64,000 nucleotides of DNA, taken from assembly GCF_018613855.1 (NCBI RefSeq), contig NZ_JAGGPK010000036.1, positions 1-64,000 of the forward strand, in the 5' to 3' direction. Every line of letters begins with the position of its first letter. The first letter of the stretch is position 1. Under the pieces are notes generated by a model, which saw only the letters and a list, made by a program, of their open reading frames with translations, did no database searches and had not been told where the DNA came from. Made by a program: the position numbers and the translations under genes. Below are positions 27,541 to 36,568 of the stretch, in pieces. Source of the stretch: Arthrobacter sp. ISL-30. Its GTDB lineage: Bacteria > Actinomycetota > Actinomycetes > Actinomycetales > Micrococcaceae.

Positions 27541-28395
27541 GTCTGACGATGACGGAAACGCAAGGCCGTGAGGAAGCAGTTGGCAGGGGCCTATCGGGGC
27601 GGTGACCGGGTCCGGAAAGGCAAGGATTCTGGACGAGCTCGTTGAGCTGAGCGGCTGCCACCGGGATCATGCCCGGGCGGTGCTGCGGCATGCCCTGGAT
27701 CCGCCGAGGCCGCGTCCGGTGCGGCCCGGGCCGGGGCGCCGGTGTACGGGGCGGATCTGCAGCACGCTCTGTTGTTCTGCGGGGCGGTGCTGCGGGCCCC
27801 GGCAGGGAAGCTGCTGGTGGCTCAGATGCTTTTCCTTGTGCCGCTGTTACGGCAGGAGGGCGCGCTGGATGTCACGGATTCCCAGGCGTTCCTGCTTTCG
27901 AGAATGAGCGCGGCTGCGATCGATCGGGCGGCTGGCCGGGGAGCGGGCGAAGCTGCTGCCCCGCGAGCGGTCCCATATCAAGCCCGGGTCGGTGCTGAAG
28001 TCCCAGATCCGGGTCCGCACCTGGGCGCAGTGGGATGACGCCCGTGCTTGGGTTCGTGGAGATCGACATGGTCAGTCACGACGAGTCCAATAGCTCCGGG
28101 CAGTTTTGCTTCACGCTCACCGTGACCGACATAGCAACCGGCTGGACGGTGAACAGATCGGTGTCCAACAGGGCGCAGAAACACGTGTTCGCCGCCCTGC
28201 AGCCCGTGATGAACGTGTTCCCGTTTCCCATGATCGGTATGGATTTGGACAATGGCGTTGGGCAAAGATCATCTGCTGGTTTACTGCCACGTACACCAGG
28301 TCGCGTTCACACGTTCCCGTTCGGAAAAAATCGACGGCGGAACAGTGTACTGCAGGTTCCCGGGGTCGGGTTTCGATTTTAGAAGAAGCCTGTCT
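27541..28395 (+). pseudogene. Degraded integrase-family transposase
   Basis: Pieces of one transposase are spread over different frames. From left to right: KARILDELVELSGCHRDHAR (27620 region), then YGADLQHALLFCGAVLRAP with DVTDSQAFLLSRMSAAAIDR (27742 onward), then SHIKPGSVLKSQIRVRTWAQWDDAR, then GFVEIDMVSHDESNSSGQFC and TDIATGWTVNRS (28045 onward), then DNG and, in another frame, LLVYCHVHQVAFTRSRSEKI. This order matches IS transposases with an rve core whose Asp residues sit in EIDMVSH and MDLDNG. Several frameshifts and a lost C-terminus show it is dead. Confidence 0.8.
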
Positions 28396-28455
28396 CATAG
28401 TACTTCTAACGGGACTGCCTGACAGCGCCAGGACATGATGCCGATTCCGATTGAG

Positions 28456-28490
28456 CCGCGGCCGACCGAAGTGCCGTCGGTCGGCCGCGG
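28456..28490. repeat. 14-bp perfect inverted repeat downstream of the APC permease gene
   Basis: CCGCGGCCGACCGA (28456-28469) is matched exactly by TCGGTCGGCCGCGG (28477-28490) over a 7-base loop. It lies about 105 bases past the permease stop on the minus strand and just after the dead transposase. It could end the permease mRNA or be a leftover of the mobile element; no T-run is present. Confidence 0.8.
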
Positions 28491-28594
28491 AGTACTATGC
28501 TGCGTTGACCTGCTCAGGAGTTACGACTTGCCACGTCCTCTGTTCTTGGCCCGCGCGACGCGGTCTGGAGTATCCGGAGCACGTGCGGACCCGA

Positions 28595-30052
28595 TCACTG
28601 CCGTCCGATCCGGCTGTAGCATTCAGGCTTCCGGCGCTTGTACACCGTCGCTGTCGCGCAACCAAGGATAAAGACGCCTGCTTCCACAGCCATGAGGATG
28701 TTGGCTAGCAGCTGGGATCCCCCGACCATCATCGGGAAATTGATTGCTGCCAAGATCAGGCCTATTCCCAAGCCGACTCCGGCGAGAATTGGGCAAATGA
28801 CAGTGGCCCACTTGGAAGCCAGAGCGCCACCGGCGCGGCGCATGTATACGGCGACTGCAATGTTACAGATGAAGATGATGGCCAAGCCCATAAAGCTGGT
28901 CATACCAAGCATGGCGGCGTAGAAGGCCAGCGGATCGAGACCGATGATGACTGCGATTCCGTTCAGGGCGAGGGCGGCGATGCTTGTGGCGATAGAGGCC
29001 ACGTGCGGAGAACCGTGACGCTTGTGCACGGCCGCCACCCTCGCTGGAAGAATGTTGTCTGCCCCCAGATTGAATACATATCGTGCTGTGATGTTGTGGG
29101 CCGCCAATATGACCGCGAAGGTGCTCGTGTTGACCATGACCGTGGCAAGGTCCTGGAGCAGTTTACCGCCGAAGTTAAGGAGGCTGGTGTTCATGGCACC
29201 CGTGGGATCCGCCGTGGTGATAGCCACAGCTTGGTCAGTACCTAGGGAACCCATGAACATGATTGAGGAGATGGCATATATCGTCATGGCTACAGCAATG
29301 ACAGCGCAGGTGGCACGAGGAATAGTCCGTGCCGGATTGCGGACTTCCTCCCGGAACAGCACCGTCACCTCGAAGCCCCCGTACATGCCGATGGCGAGCA
29401 TTAGTCCCAGGCTGAAGTTGCCGTCAAACCAGTGTGCTGGGCTCAATGGCTCCCACGAAACTCCCGCTCCATTCGCGCCGCCCTGGAAAAAGACGAGGGC
29501 ATCGTAGGCGACAATGATGAGAAGCTCGGCGAGCAGGAAGAATGCAAGGACCTTGGCCGAGAGCTCGACCTTCAGGTAGCCCAGAATGGCCGATCCGATC
29601 CAGAATACGGCGCCCCAGACGTACCAAGGCAATTCGGGGCCGTGGAAGGTGTTAGCCACGAGCTCACCCAACATCACGCCACCGAAAGAGAAGGTACCGG
29701 CGTAGACGCAGAAATACGTCAGCAAAGCCCAGTATCCGGAACCCAGGCCCACCTCTCGGCCCAGACCGGCCGTGATCAGGGCATAAAAGCCCCCAGGATT
29801 GGGGAGCACGCGTGCCATCCGGGTAAAACCTACGGAGAATAGTGCCAGGATTATGCCCGCTCCGATAAAGGACATCGGTGTCCCAAGCCCAGCTCCCTCC
29901 ATAACCATGATGGGGATGATGCCGATCACCACTACCATGGGTGCGTTATAGGCCAGCACGCTGAATATGAGCTCGAAGAAGCCCATGTTGCCCTTTAGGT
30001 GTGGATTAGACTGAGGCGCTCGCTCGGTCACTGCCGAGATTGTTGTGTCCAT
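28595..30052 (-). CDS. APC-superfamily amino acid/amine permease
   Basis: A 485-residue inner-membrane importer with about twelve helices. The N-terminal unwound-helix region reads IFSVLAYNAPMVVVIGIIPI, followed by PNPGGFYALITAGLGREVG in place of the common GGxYxW motif, typical of APC permeases for amino acids or amines. Helix 6 contains GLMLAIGMYGGFEVTVLFREE with the ARTIPRA loop. The protein is hydrophobic to its end with a short basic tail. It is a single-gene unit with a 413-base leader. Its cargo could be the amine or amino acid degraded by the flavin oxidases upstream, but the distance makes this only a guess. Confidence 0.88.
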   Translation of the reverse strand: MDTTISAVTERAPQSNPHLKGNMGFFELIFSVLAYNAPMVVVIGIIPIMVMEGAGLGTPMSFIGAGIILALFSVGFTRMARVLPNPGGFYALITAGLGREVGLGSGYWALLTYFCVYAGTFSFGGVMLGELVANTFHGPELPWYVWGAVFWIGSAILGYLKVELSAKVLAFFLLAELLIIVAYDALVFFQGGANGAGVSWEPLSPAHWFDGNFSLGLMLAIGMYGGFEVTVLFREEVRNPARTIPRATCAVIAVAMTIYAISSIMFMGSLGTDQAVAITTADPTGAMNTSLLNFGGKLLQDLATVMVNTSTFAVILAAHNITARYVFNLGADNILPARVAAVHKRHGSPHVASIATSIAALALNGIAVIIGLDPLAFYAAMLGMTSFMGLAIIFICNIAVAVYMRRAGGALASKWATVICPILAGVGLGIGLILAAINFPMMVGGSQLLANILMAVEAGVFILGCATATVYKRRKPECYSRIGRQ

Positions 30053-30465
30053 TGTCAGTCCCTTTCAGGTACATATTGATTTTGCAGACGCACCACGGCT
30101 TCTGCGAGGCCCCTCGAGTTCTGCTGCCGAAGCAAATTGAGATGATTCGGCCCATAGTCTTCGAGCTTTGGCGACCAGGTGAAGCTGTATGGCGACCGGG
30201 CACCTACTGTCATTCGGTGCAACATCGGCGCTGCTACGGGTGTTGGTGCTGCCATACCGTTAGATTTTTCGGAAGTTTCATGCAGCAACATGAAAAGATG
30301 GTGCCCTTACGCTGGAGTCTTTGGAATTAGAAGAATGACGAAGAGGCGTCTTCCGCGTTGGCGACCTCCCAGTCGCTGCACTCTCCGGCCTGTCGGTGGG
30401 ATACTTCGATCGTTTCTTGGGCTGGGCGCCTAAGATCAACGATTCAACTTGAGGTGCCCTGACCG
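30053..30465. other. Leader region of the APC permease
   Basis: No gene is supported on either strand. A 7-bp inverted repeat, TTTCATG (30276-30282) and CATGAAA (30289-30295), with a 6-base spacer, could be an operator; it lies about 225 bases upstream of the permease ATG. Confidence 0.4.
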
Positions 30466-31260
30466 TCAGGTCTCCAGGATGCCCGCTGCCATGTATCCTC
30501 CATCGACCGGGATAGTGTGGCCAGTAATAAAAGAAGCATCGTCGGAGCAAAGGAAATCGACGGCGGCAGCGACCTCGTCCGGCCTCGCATATCGGCCTAG
30601 GGGCACAAGCCGGTTATACGCGGCGCGGGTCTTTGGCGAATGGGTTGTTTTGGCCAAGGCGGTCTCAACGGGACCAGGTGCTACCGCGTTCACCGTTATT
30701 CCGAGCGGCGCTAGTTCGATTGCCATTTGTCGTGTCAACCCAGTGACCGCTGCCTTCGATGTGCCGTACGCCATTCGCCCGGCACTGGCCCGTAGCCCAC
30801 TGACAGAACTAAGGTTAACGACGCGACCCCAGCCGTTTCGTCCCATAAGGGGGACAGCTTCCTTTGTCATCAGCATCGCGCCCGTCACATTTACGGCAAG
30901 GGTGGTATTCCAAGTTTCAAGGGACAACTCGGATAACGGCGTGAGCTTTGCAATACCCGCGTTGTTGACCAGAACATCACACCGGCCAAACATTGCTTCC
31001 AGTTCCTGGTAGAACTCGACAATGGACTCCTTAGAGGACACGTCGAGGGTCATGCCTTTCGCAGAGTAGCCTGACGACCGCAATTCGTTAGCAAGTCGGT
31101 CTGCGCCGGTCCTATCCAGGTCGGCGATCACGGCGGTAAAGTGTGGTCGCATCGCTATGCGACGGGCCACACTCTCGCCGATGCCCCCGGCACCCCCTGT
31201 TATTACGGCGACTCGTGATGCCAGTGAGCCATTAGTGGTCGCGGCGGGAGTCGGGTTCAT
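30466..31260 (-). CDS. Short-chain dehydrogenase/reductase (SDR), FabG-like
   Basis: A 264-residue classical SDR. Cofactor loop VITGGAGGIGESVARR, Asp after strand 2 (VIADLDRTG), LVNNAGIAKL, catalytic Ser in NLSSVSGLRA, YGTSK for Tyr/Lys, AVAPGPVETALAK and the C-terminal TGHTIPVDGGYMA. It is the last gene of the minus-strand operon that starts at 36371; the gap to the gamma-carbonic-anhydrase-like gene is 79 bases. With the thiolase and ligase upstream it probably acts as a hydroxyacyl-CoA or alcohol dehydrogenase. Substrate unknown. Confidence 0.9.
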   Translation of the reverse strand: MNPTPAATTNGSLASRVAVITGGAGGIGESVARRIAMRPHFTAVIADLDRTGADRLANELRSSGYSAKGMTLDVSSKESIVEFYQELEAMFGRCDVLVNNAGIAKLTPLSELSLETWNTTLAVNVTGAMLMTKEAVPLMGRNGWGRVVNLSSVSGLRASAGRMAYGTSKAAVTGLTRQMAIELAPLGITVNAVAPGPVETALAKTTHSPKTRAAYNRLVPLGRYARPDEVAAAVDFLCSDDASFITGHTIPVDGGYMAAGILET

Positions 31261-31339
31261 GGGGATATCACCTTTACTTTGCGGTGGTGGCTCACCCTCA
31301 CCGGGTATTCGAGCCGGGGCGCTGAGCAGCTGGACGTTG

Positions 31340-31882
31340 TCACTCGGACGAACTTGTTTGATAGGGAGAGGAGCCTGTCACCGGCTGTGAGTCCGGCCGC
31401 TCGAGGTGGGCGAACTCGTTTATCTGGTGCCGCCGTGCCAGCGCAGTATAGGTTCGGGCGTTGTCGAGCAGTGCCTTAGCCTCGGCGTCGGAAACGGACC
31501 TAATCACTTTGCCGGGAACTCCGGCAACGAGTGAAAGTGGTGGGATGGCTGTGCCTTCGAGGACTACCGTGCCTGCTGCGATGAGACTTCCATCGCCGAT
31601 GGTTGATCCGTTCAGGACGACGGCGCCCATACCCACTAATACTCCATGCCCGATTGTGGACCCGTGGCAAATAGCGCCGTGGCCCAAAGTGGTGTTGTTG
31701 CCGATTGTAAGGGGGAAATTGGGATCAGAGTGGAGGACACAGTTGTCCTGGATATTGGACCCGTTGCCGACCCGGATCGGGGCCAGATCTGCCCGGGCGA
31801 CGGCGCCGTACCAGATACTCGATCCCGGACCTACGACGGTAGCGTTGGGGGCCACCCAGGGCCCTGGAGAGTGATTAGACAC
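31340..31882 (-). CDS. Gamma-carbonic-anhydrase/PaaY-like hexapeptide-repeat protein
   Basis: A 180-residue left-handed beta-helix protein. Repeats of the hexapeptide type run from about residue 10 to 140 (VAPNATVVGPGSSIWYGAVA; IRVGNGSNIQDNCVLHSD; TIGNNTTLGHGAICHGSTIG). The three metal-binding His residues of the gamma class are in VLHSD, LGHG and ICHG, and RADL is conserved. In phenylacetate and related CoA pathways such proteins (PaaY) are thioesterases that rescue dead-end CoA esters. The GTG start overlaps the SDR stop by eight bases (GTGTCTAA), so it is tightly coupled. A thioesterase or helper role in this CoA operon is inferred. Confidence 0.83.
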   Translation of the reverse strand: MSNHSPGPWVAPNATVVGPGSSIWYGAVARADLAPIRVGNGSNIQDNCVLHSDPNFPLTIGNNTTLGHGAICHGSTIGHGVLVGMGAVVLNGSTIGDGSLIAAGTVVLEGTAIPPLSLVAGVPGKVIRSVSDAEAKALLDNARTYTALARRHQINEFAHLERPDSQPVTGSSPYQTSSSE

Positions 31883-32660
31883 AGCGGGCCGCCAAGCCGC
31901 CGTCGACCGGGAGGCAGATGCCGTTAATGTACGACGCCTTGTCCGAGGCTAGAAAAACGGAGGCGTTGGCGATGTCCTGAGGAGAGCCCATTCGTCCGGT
32001 GGGACTCAGGGCATGGCGGGCGGCCAGGGCTTGGGGGTCGTCTGTGATCTTGTGGGTCACGAGTGGCGTGTCGATAAGTCCTGGGAGAATTGCGTTTGCC
32101 CGGATTCCTTGCTTGGCGTAAGTCAGGGCCAGAGAGACAGTCAGTTGGTTCACTGCTGCTTTGGCTGAGCTGTAGGACGGGTAGGTGTAGCCGGTGTCGC
32201 GGATACTTGCGACTGACGAGATATTCGTGATGACGCCTCGGCCAGCCTGCAACATGTGCGGGACCGTGTGGCGGCAGGTCAGATAAGCGCTGGTGAGATT
32301 GAGGCCAATGGAAGCGTTCCAGACGTCCAGATCGGTGTCGAGGACCGATCCCATTCTTGGGGCGCCCACGTTGTTGTGCAGTATTTCGGGGGTCCCGAGC
32401 TCTTGCACGACCGTTGCGACTGCACGGGCAACGTCGGTCTCTAAAGTCACGTCGGCGGTGATGCTGATACCGATCCCGCCTGCTGCGACGATCTGCTTCG
32501 CGACGCGATCCGCCTCATAGCTGTTTACATCAATGGCCGCCACCACTGCGCCCGCGGCGGCGTAGGCCAAGGCAGCTGCCTCACCGTTGCTCATGCCGGC
32601 ACCGCTGGAACCGGCACCAAAAACGAGGGCGACCTTGCCCTCAAGTTCATGTGTGTTCAT
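31875..32660 (-). CDS. Short-chain dehydrogenase/reductase (SDR) with an unusual glycine loop
   Basis: A 261-residue SDR. The cofactor loop is VFGAGSSGAGMSNGEAAA, longer than the usual TGxxxGIG, a form seen in some SDR subgroups. The rest is standard: IDVNSYEAD after strand 2, LHNNVGAPRM in place of NNAG, Ser in NISSVASIRD, YSSAK for Tyr/Lys, NAILPGLIDTPL, and INGICLPVDGGLAA. Its ATG overlaps the stop of the PPC gene as ATGA. It is the second SDR of the operon; one may act on the hydroxyacyl-CoA and the other on an earlier alcohol. Substrate unknown. Confidence 0.88.
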   Translation of the reverse strand: MNTHELEGKVALVFGAGSSGAGMSNGEAAALAYAAAGAVVAAIDVNSYEADRVAKQIVAAGGIGISITADVTLETDVARAVATVVQELGTPEILHNNVGAPRMGSVLDTDLDVWNASIGLNLTSAYLTCRHTVPHMLQAGRGVITNISSVASIRDTGYTYPSYSSAKAAVNQLTVSLALTYAKQGIRANAILPGLIDTPLVTHKITDDPQALAARHALSPTGRMGSPQDIANASVFLASDKASYINGICLPVDGGLAARCV

Positions 32661-33544
32661 CGCATAATTTCTTCCACTAGCAGGTCAAGAGTGCAGGCCA
32701 CGATGCTTTCTTCCTCGACTAGTTGTCCGGCATGGACGGCGCCAAAGCGGTCGATGGCAATACCGCTGATTCGCGCGGCAGCGGGTTCGCTCAGGTCGAA
32801 CTCACCGGTCAGGGCTACCTCTGTAGCGGGACCCTCTACGACTAGAACACTGTCACCGCGGCGAAAGACAGCACCCACAAGGCTGCCGACGCTGCCAGCG
32901 ATTGAGGCTCGCTCGAAACCCTGCTCGCGCATGATTTCCCGGACGGCGGAGGCGACCTCGACGCCTGGTGCCAAACGGGACATGACGGCACGCACTGAAC
33001 CACTCTGGTCCAGATTGCGGGAGGGGCAGGGGTGGGGCATGAAGACCGGAAGGTTGCACTCGGGGTCGGTGTCGTTGATTAGCTCGACTTCGTCCAGGGC
33101 GTGGACGATGGCATGGACAGGCCCGGGGCCGATGACGGTTTCCCACCAGAGATGGCCTCCTCGGACATCTCCGTTGGCATCAAACCAAGCGGCATGGCAG
33201 TGGGCAAGGCGCTCCCCGTCACGGAATCCAACGGTGGCAGACCCTGCGATCACCCGGGCCGGCACCAAAGCCTCGTGCGTCGAGCTGAATGTAACAGCGG
33301 CTGATCCGTCGTGGCACAGTGCTGGGATGCAGTAGCTTACCCTGGACAGGGATCCGTCGAGGAGCTCGACCTGGCCTGATGTGGCTCCCAGTGACTCCAG
33401 TGCCTCGGCCATGGCATCGAGGAGCCGCGCCCCTGCCGGGAGGATCACGGGTCTCGGGATGGTGCGGGTGGTTACTGCGGTCCTGCGCTCCACAGCGACG
33501 ACTCCTGGGTGTTTAAGGGGCTTGGTCCGCCGGGTGAGATTCAC
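32657..33544 (-). CDS. Tandem PPC/DUF296-domain protein
   Basis: About 295 residues with two PPC (DUF296) domains. The first runs roughly from residue 20 to 165 and keeps GERLAHCHAAWFDANGDVRG and GGHLWW, the His pair and glycine loop of the family. The second (about 190 to 290) keeps SIAGSVGSLVGAVFRRG, VEGPATEVALTGEFDL and the closing DRFGAVHAGQLV. PPC domains form trimers and are known from plant AT-hook proteins and bacterial proteins of unknown role. There is no AT-hook here, so a DNA role is unlikely. The GTG at 33544 overlaps the ligase stop as GTGA. Its place between ligase and SDR suggests an enzymatic or ligand-binding part in the CoA pathway. Confidence 0.75.
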   Translation of the reverse strand: MNLTRRTKPLKHPGVVAVERRTAVTTRTIPRPVILPAGARLLDAMAEALESLGATSGQVELLDGSLSRVSYCIPALCHDGSAAVTFSSTHEALVPARVIAGSATVGFRDGERLAHCHAAWFDANGDVRGGHLWWETVIGPGPVHAIVHALDEVELINDTDPECNLPVFMPHPCPSRNLDQSGSVRAVMSRLAPGVEVASAVREIMREQGFERASIAGSVGSLVGAVFRRGDSVLVVEGPATEVALTGEFDLSEPAAARISGIAIDRFGAVHAGQLVEEESIVACTLDLLVEEIMR

Positions 33545-35202
33545 AGCGTAGCTGCCTTCTTTTCGCCTGTGCCGGGGCCAAGCTGGGGGTCCCAGCCGAG
33601 TTCGAGAAAGAGCTGCCGTACTGTGCGGCGAACGATTTTTCCGTTTCCGGAGCGCGGCAGTTCGTCCCAGAAAACGATGTGGCGCGGCACTTTGTAACGG
33701 GCCATGCGTTCGGAGAGATACTGGCGCATCTCCTCTTCGCTCGTGGAACTGCCGGGGTGCAGTACGCATACAGCCACTCCGACCTCGCCCCATGTGGAGT
33801 GGGGCATTCCGAGGACAAGTGTTTCCTGAACGGCAGGGTGGGAGAGGATCTTTTCCTCGATGTCGCGGGGGTGGATGTTCGATCCACCGGAGATGAACAT
33901 GTCGGAGGAGCGGCCCGTGATGTAAAGGAAGCCCTCTTCATCGAACGTTCCGATGTCCCCGGTGCGGAGCCAGCCGTCACGGAATGCTGCCTCGTTCGCC
34001 TTGGGGTTATTCAGGTACCCAGGGAACACTCCGGGTCCGGCGACGCAGATCTCACCGTGCTCCAACGGCGGCAGCTCGTTGCCCTGCTCGTCTTGGATGC
34101 TCACCTGCATCCCCGTTCGCGGGAAGCCGCAGGTGCTGAACTCGATTCCCGGAGGTGACGGGTGACCGTGATGGTGCGGCGGAAGGACTGTGATGTTTCC
34201 CGTGGCTTCGGCCAGGCCGTAGTACTGCACGAGAACCTCGCCGAGGACGGCGCGAGCATGCTGCTGGTCTCGGCTCGGCATCGGTGCGCCCGCGTAGACG
34301 ACGTAGCGCAGGGAGGAGTGGTCACGCGTGCTGCTCGACTCATCGTCGACCAGGCGCTTGAGGATGGTGGGGACCGTGAACATGTTGACTACCCGCTCGG
34401 TCTCGATCAGTTCCCACACCTCTGCCGGATTCAGGCTGAACGAGAGCGGGATGACCGTAGCTGCTCCTCGTGCCACCTGTGGTAGAAGGTGGACGCCTGC
34501 ACCGTGCGAAAGAGGGGCAACAACGAGAGAACGATCCGTTTCAGTTGTGGTGGGCATCAGATCGGCGAGGTGGTTGGTAACTACAAAGCCGAGCTGGTCG
34601 TGGCTGAGCACTGCCGCTTTCGGTGGGCCGCTGGTCCCGGAGGTGAAGAAGTACCAGGCGGCATCGCCTTCCCAGACGCCCCGGTCCTGGAGCGGGCCGG
34701 CCGGACGGACGTAAGTGCTGATGGCGTCCGGTCCCGAGGATTCGAGCCAGAGCGTTTCCAGTCCCGGCCCGACAGCCGCCTTAACAGCGCCGACGTGGGA
34801 GGCGGTGGATGAGTGGGCAATCATCAGCACCGGTTTGCAGACTTCGGCGATCGAGGCGAAGTCACTCTCGTGCAGACGGGTGTTGACAGGCGCCAAGACC
34901 GCACCGATACGCCAAGTGGCATACATGGCCTGCACGAACTCGGGATGGTTGGGCGCGTCCAGCAGCACACACTGTCCAGGCTTGACGCCCCTTTCAATCA
35001 TCTGGGCGGCTAGGGCTGTGACCCTCTCGTCCAGGTCGCGCCAGCTCCAGCATGTTTGTCCATGAATCACAGCATCAGCATCCGGAATTCGCCTGGCAGT
35101 TTGGGTCAGAAAATGAGCCAGGTTTACTGCCCTATGAGCCGGGATGCCGACAGGACTTCCGGGGGTGGGGGCAGAGGTCATTTTTGTGTTGATGGCGTTC
35201 AC
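33541..35202 (-). CDS. AMP-forming acyl-CoA synthetase
   Basis: A 553-residue ligase that makes an acyl-CoA with release of AMP. P-loop TSGTSGPPKAAVLS, A5 motif YYGLAEATGN, A7 GWLRTGDIGTFDEEGFLYIT, A8 GRSSDMFISGGSNIHP and the A10 lysine in RSGNGKIVRR are all present. The GTG at 35202 overlaps the thiolase stop as GTGA; an ATG seven codons in (35181) is also possible. It lies between the thiolase and PPC genes and likely provides the entry step of this operon. Substrate class cannot be fixed from motifs; aromatic, cyclic or branched acids are all possible. Confidence 0.9.
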   Translation of the reverse strand: MNAINTKMTSAPTPGSPVGIPAHRAVNLAHFLTQTARRIPDADAVIHGQTCWSWRDLDERVTALAAQMIERGVKPGQCVLLDAPNHPEFVQAMYATWRIGAVLAPVNTRLHESDFASIAEVCKPVLMIAHSSTASHVGAVKAAVGPGLETLWLESSGPDAISTYVRPAGPLQDRGVWEGDAAWYFFTSGTSGPPKAAVLSHDQLGFVVTNHLADLMPTTTETDRSLVVAPLSHGAGVHLLPQVARGAATVIPLSFSLNPAEVWELIETERVVNMFTVPTILKRLVDDESSSTRDHSSLRYVVYAGAPMPSRDQQHARAVLGEVLVQYYGLAEATGNITVLPPHHHGHPSPPGIEFSTCGFPRTGMQVSIQDEQGNELPPLEHGEICVAGPGVFPGYLNNPKANEAAFRDGWLRTGDIGTFDEEGFLYITGRSSDMFISGGSNIHPRDIEEKILSHPAVQETLVLGMPHSTWGEVGVAVCVLHPGSSTSEEEMRQYLSERMARYKVPRHIVFWDELPRSGNGKIVRRTVRQLFLELGWDPQLGPGTGEKKAATL

Positions 35203-36371
35203 CGGCCACTCTCCAGAACCGTTGCATAGTTTGCCACTCCGCTGCCGCCCATGTTGAACACCGCTGCCCGGTTGGCTTTAGCCAACTGCATAGCACCGGC
35301 CTCGCCAACGAGCTGCATTGCCGCCATCACATGCTGCGACACGCCTGTCGCTCCCAGCGGGTGGCCCTTGGACTTCAAGCCTCCGGAGACATTTACCGGC
35401 AACCATCCATCGCGGTCAGTGGCGCCGCTGGCCAGGACCTGGGCTGCCTTACCGGGTTCGGCGATACCGAAAGCTTCGTACTGCAGAAGCTCGGCGATCG
35501 TGAAGCAGTCGTGGGTCTCGAGCAGATCCAAGTCCTGAAGGGTCACCGACGCTTCGTCGATGGCTGTGCGGAAGGCGCGGCCCGCGCCGGTCAAGGCAAG
35601 AGGGTCGGGACGCGCGGCGACTGCCAAATGGTCGTTAACGTGCCCACGGCCGCGGACGACAACCGACCGGCGGGCAGTGCGAGCTACATCTGCGTGGGTG
35701 ATAACCATCGCTGCTGCACCATCAGAGACCATCGAGCAGTCGGTGCGCAGCAGCCGCCCAGCCACCTTGGGATTCCGCTCGGACTCGGTGGCGCAGAAAT
35801 CAAATCCCAGGTCCTTGCGCATATGTGCCCATGGGTTGTCCACACCGTTGCGATGGTTCTTTGCGGCAATCATCGCCATGGCGTCATGGGGATCGCCGTA
35901 TCGGTTCGCGTATTGATCGGCGAGCCCTGCGAAGACACCTGCGAAACTGCCGGCAGACGCTTCGGTCCTCCGATGTGAACCGCTAAGCAAAATTCTGTTA
36001 ACCTCGCTGTTTGCAGTCGAGGTCATCTTCTCCGCGCCAACGACGAGCACGGTCCGGGCTCGCCCGGCCTCGATGCGGTCCAAGGCTGCAAAAATGGCAG
36101 CGGAGCCAGTCGCGCAAGCATTCTCCACATGCGTGGCCGGCACTCCGGCCAGCTCCGGCATGGCAGCTCCAGCGAGAGCACCCTCGAATCCTTGCGCTGA
36201 AAACCCGTTGTTGAAAACGCCGACGTATATCGCGTCGATGTCGCGGGGCTCAAGTCCTGAGTCTTCTATGGCGGCGCTGCCGATAGCTGCGATCAAGGCT
36301 TCAACGTCCTCGTGCGGCAGCCGTCCGAAGGGGGTATGTGCCCATCCAATGATGTGGGGTGAAGTGACCAT
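35199..36371 (-). CDS. Thiolase-fold acyltransferase (SCP-x/SCP2 thiolase-like)
   Basis: A 390-residue thiolase-like protein that would cleave a 3-oxoacyl-CoA or run the reverse reaction. The nucleophile is in VENACATGSAAIFAAL and the His in GGLKSKGHPLGATGVSQ. The C-terminal CxG motif of classical thiolases is absent: the matching stretch is VFNMGGSGVANY. This is the state of SCP-x-like thiolases, which in many actinobacteria and archaea need a DUF35 partner; none is seen here. It is first in the operon, divergent from the PucR-type regulator, and its stop overlaps the ligase start. Confidence 0.87.
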   Translation of the reverse strand: MVTSPHIIGWAHTPFGRLPHEDVEALIAAIGSAAIEDSGLEPRDIDAIYVGVFNNGFSAQGFEGALAGAAMPELAGVPATHVENACATGSAAIFAALDRIEAGRARTVLVVGAEKMTSTANSEVNRILLSGSHRRTEASAGSFAGVFAGLADQYANRYGDPHDAMAMIAAKNHRNGVDNPWAHMRKDLGFDFCATESERNPKVAGRLLRTDCSMVSDGAAAMVITHADVARTARRSVVVRGRGHVNDHLAVAARPDPLALTGAGRAFRTAIDEASVTLQDLDLLETHDCFTIAELLQYEAFGIAEPGKAAQVLASGATDRDGWLPVNVSGGLKSKGHPLGATGVSQHVMAAMQLVGEAGAMQLAKANRAAVFNMGGSGVANYATVLESGR

Positions 36372-36568
36372 CGAAACCTCTTCGTTTCAAAGCTTGTGCC
36401 GGAACACCTTGACCCAAGAGCCAGGAACCGGCATCAGAACTGGAAAGGAGCGCCCGTTTTGCGTGGGCTGCTGTGTCTTCCCTCACGATGTCAGGGATCG
36501 TGTGGGGAAGGGACCGTCTGGCGACGAGAGAAAGTGAAAACCTTTCCTCTATCTGTAGAATCAGTGGC

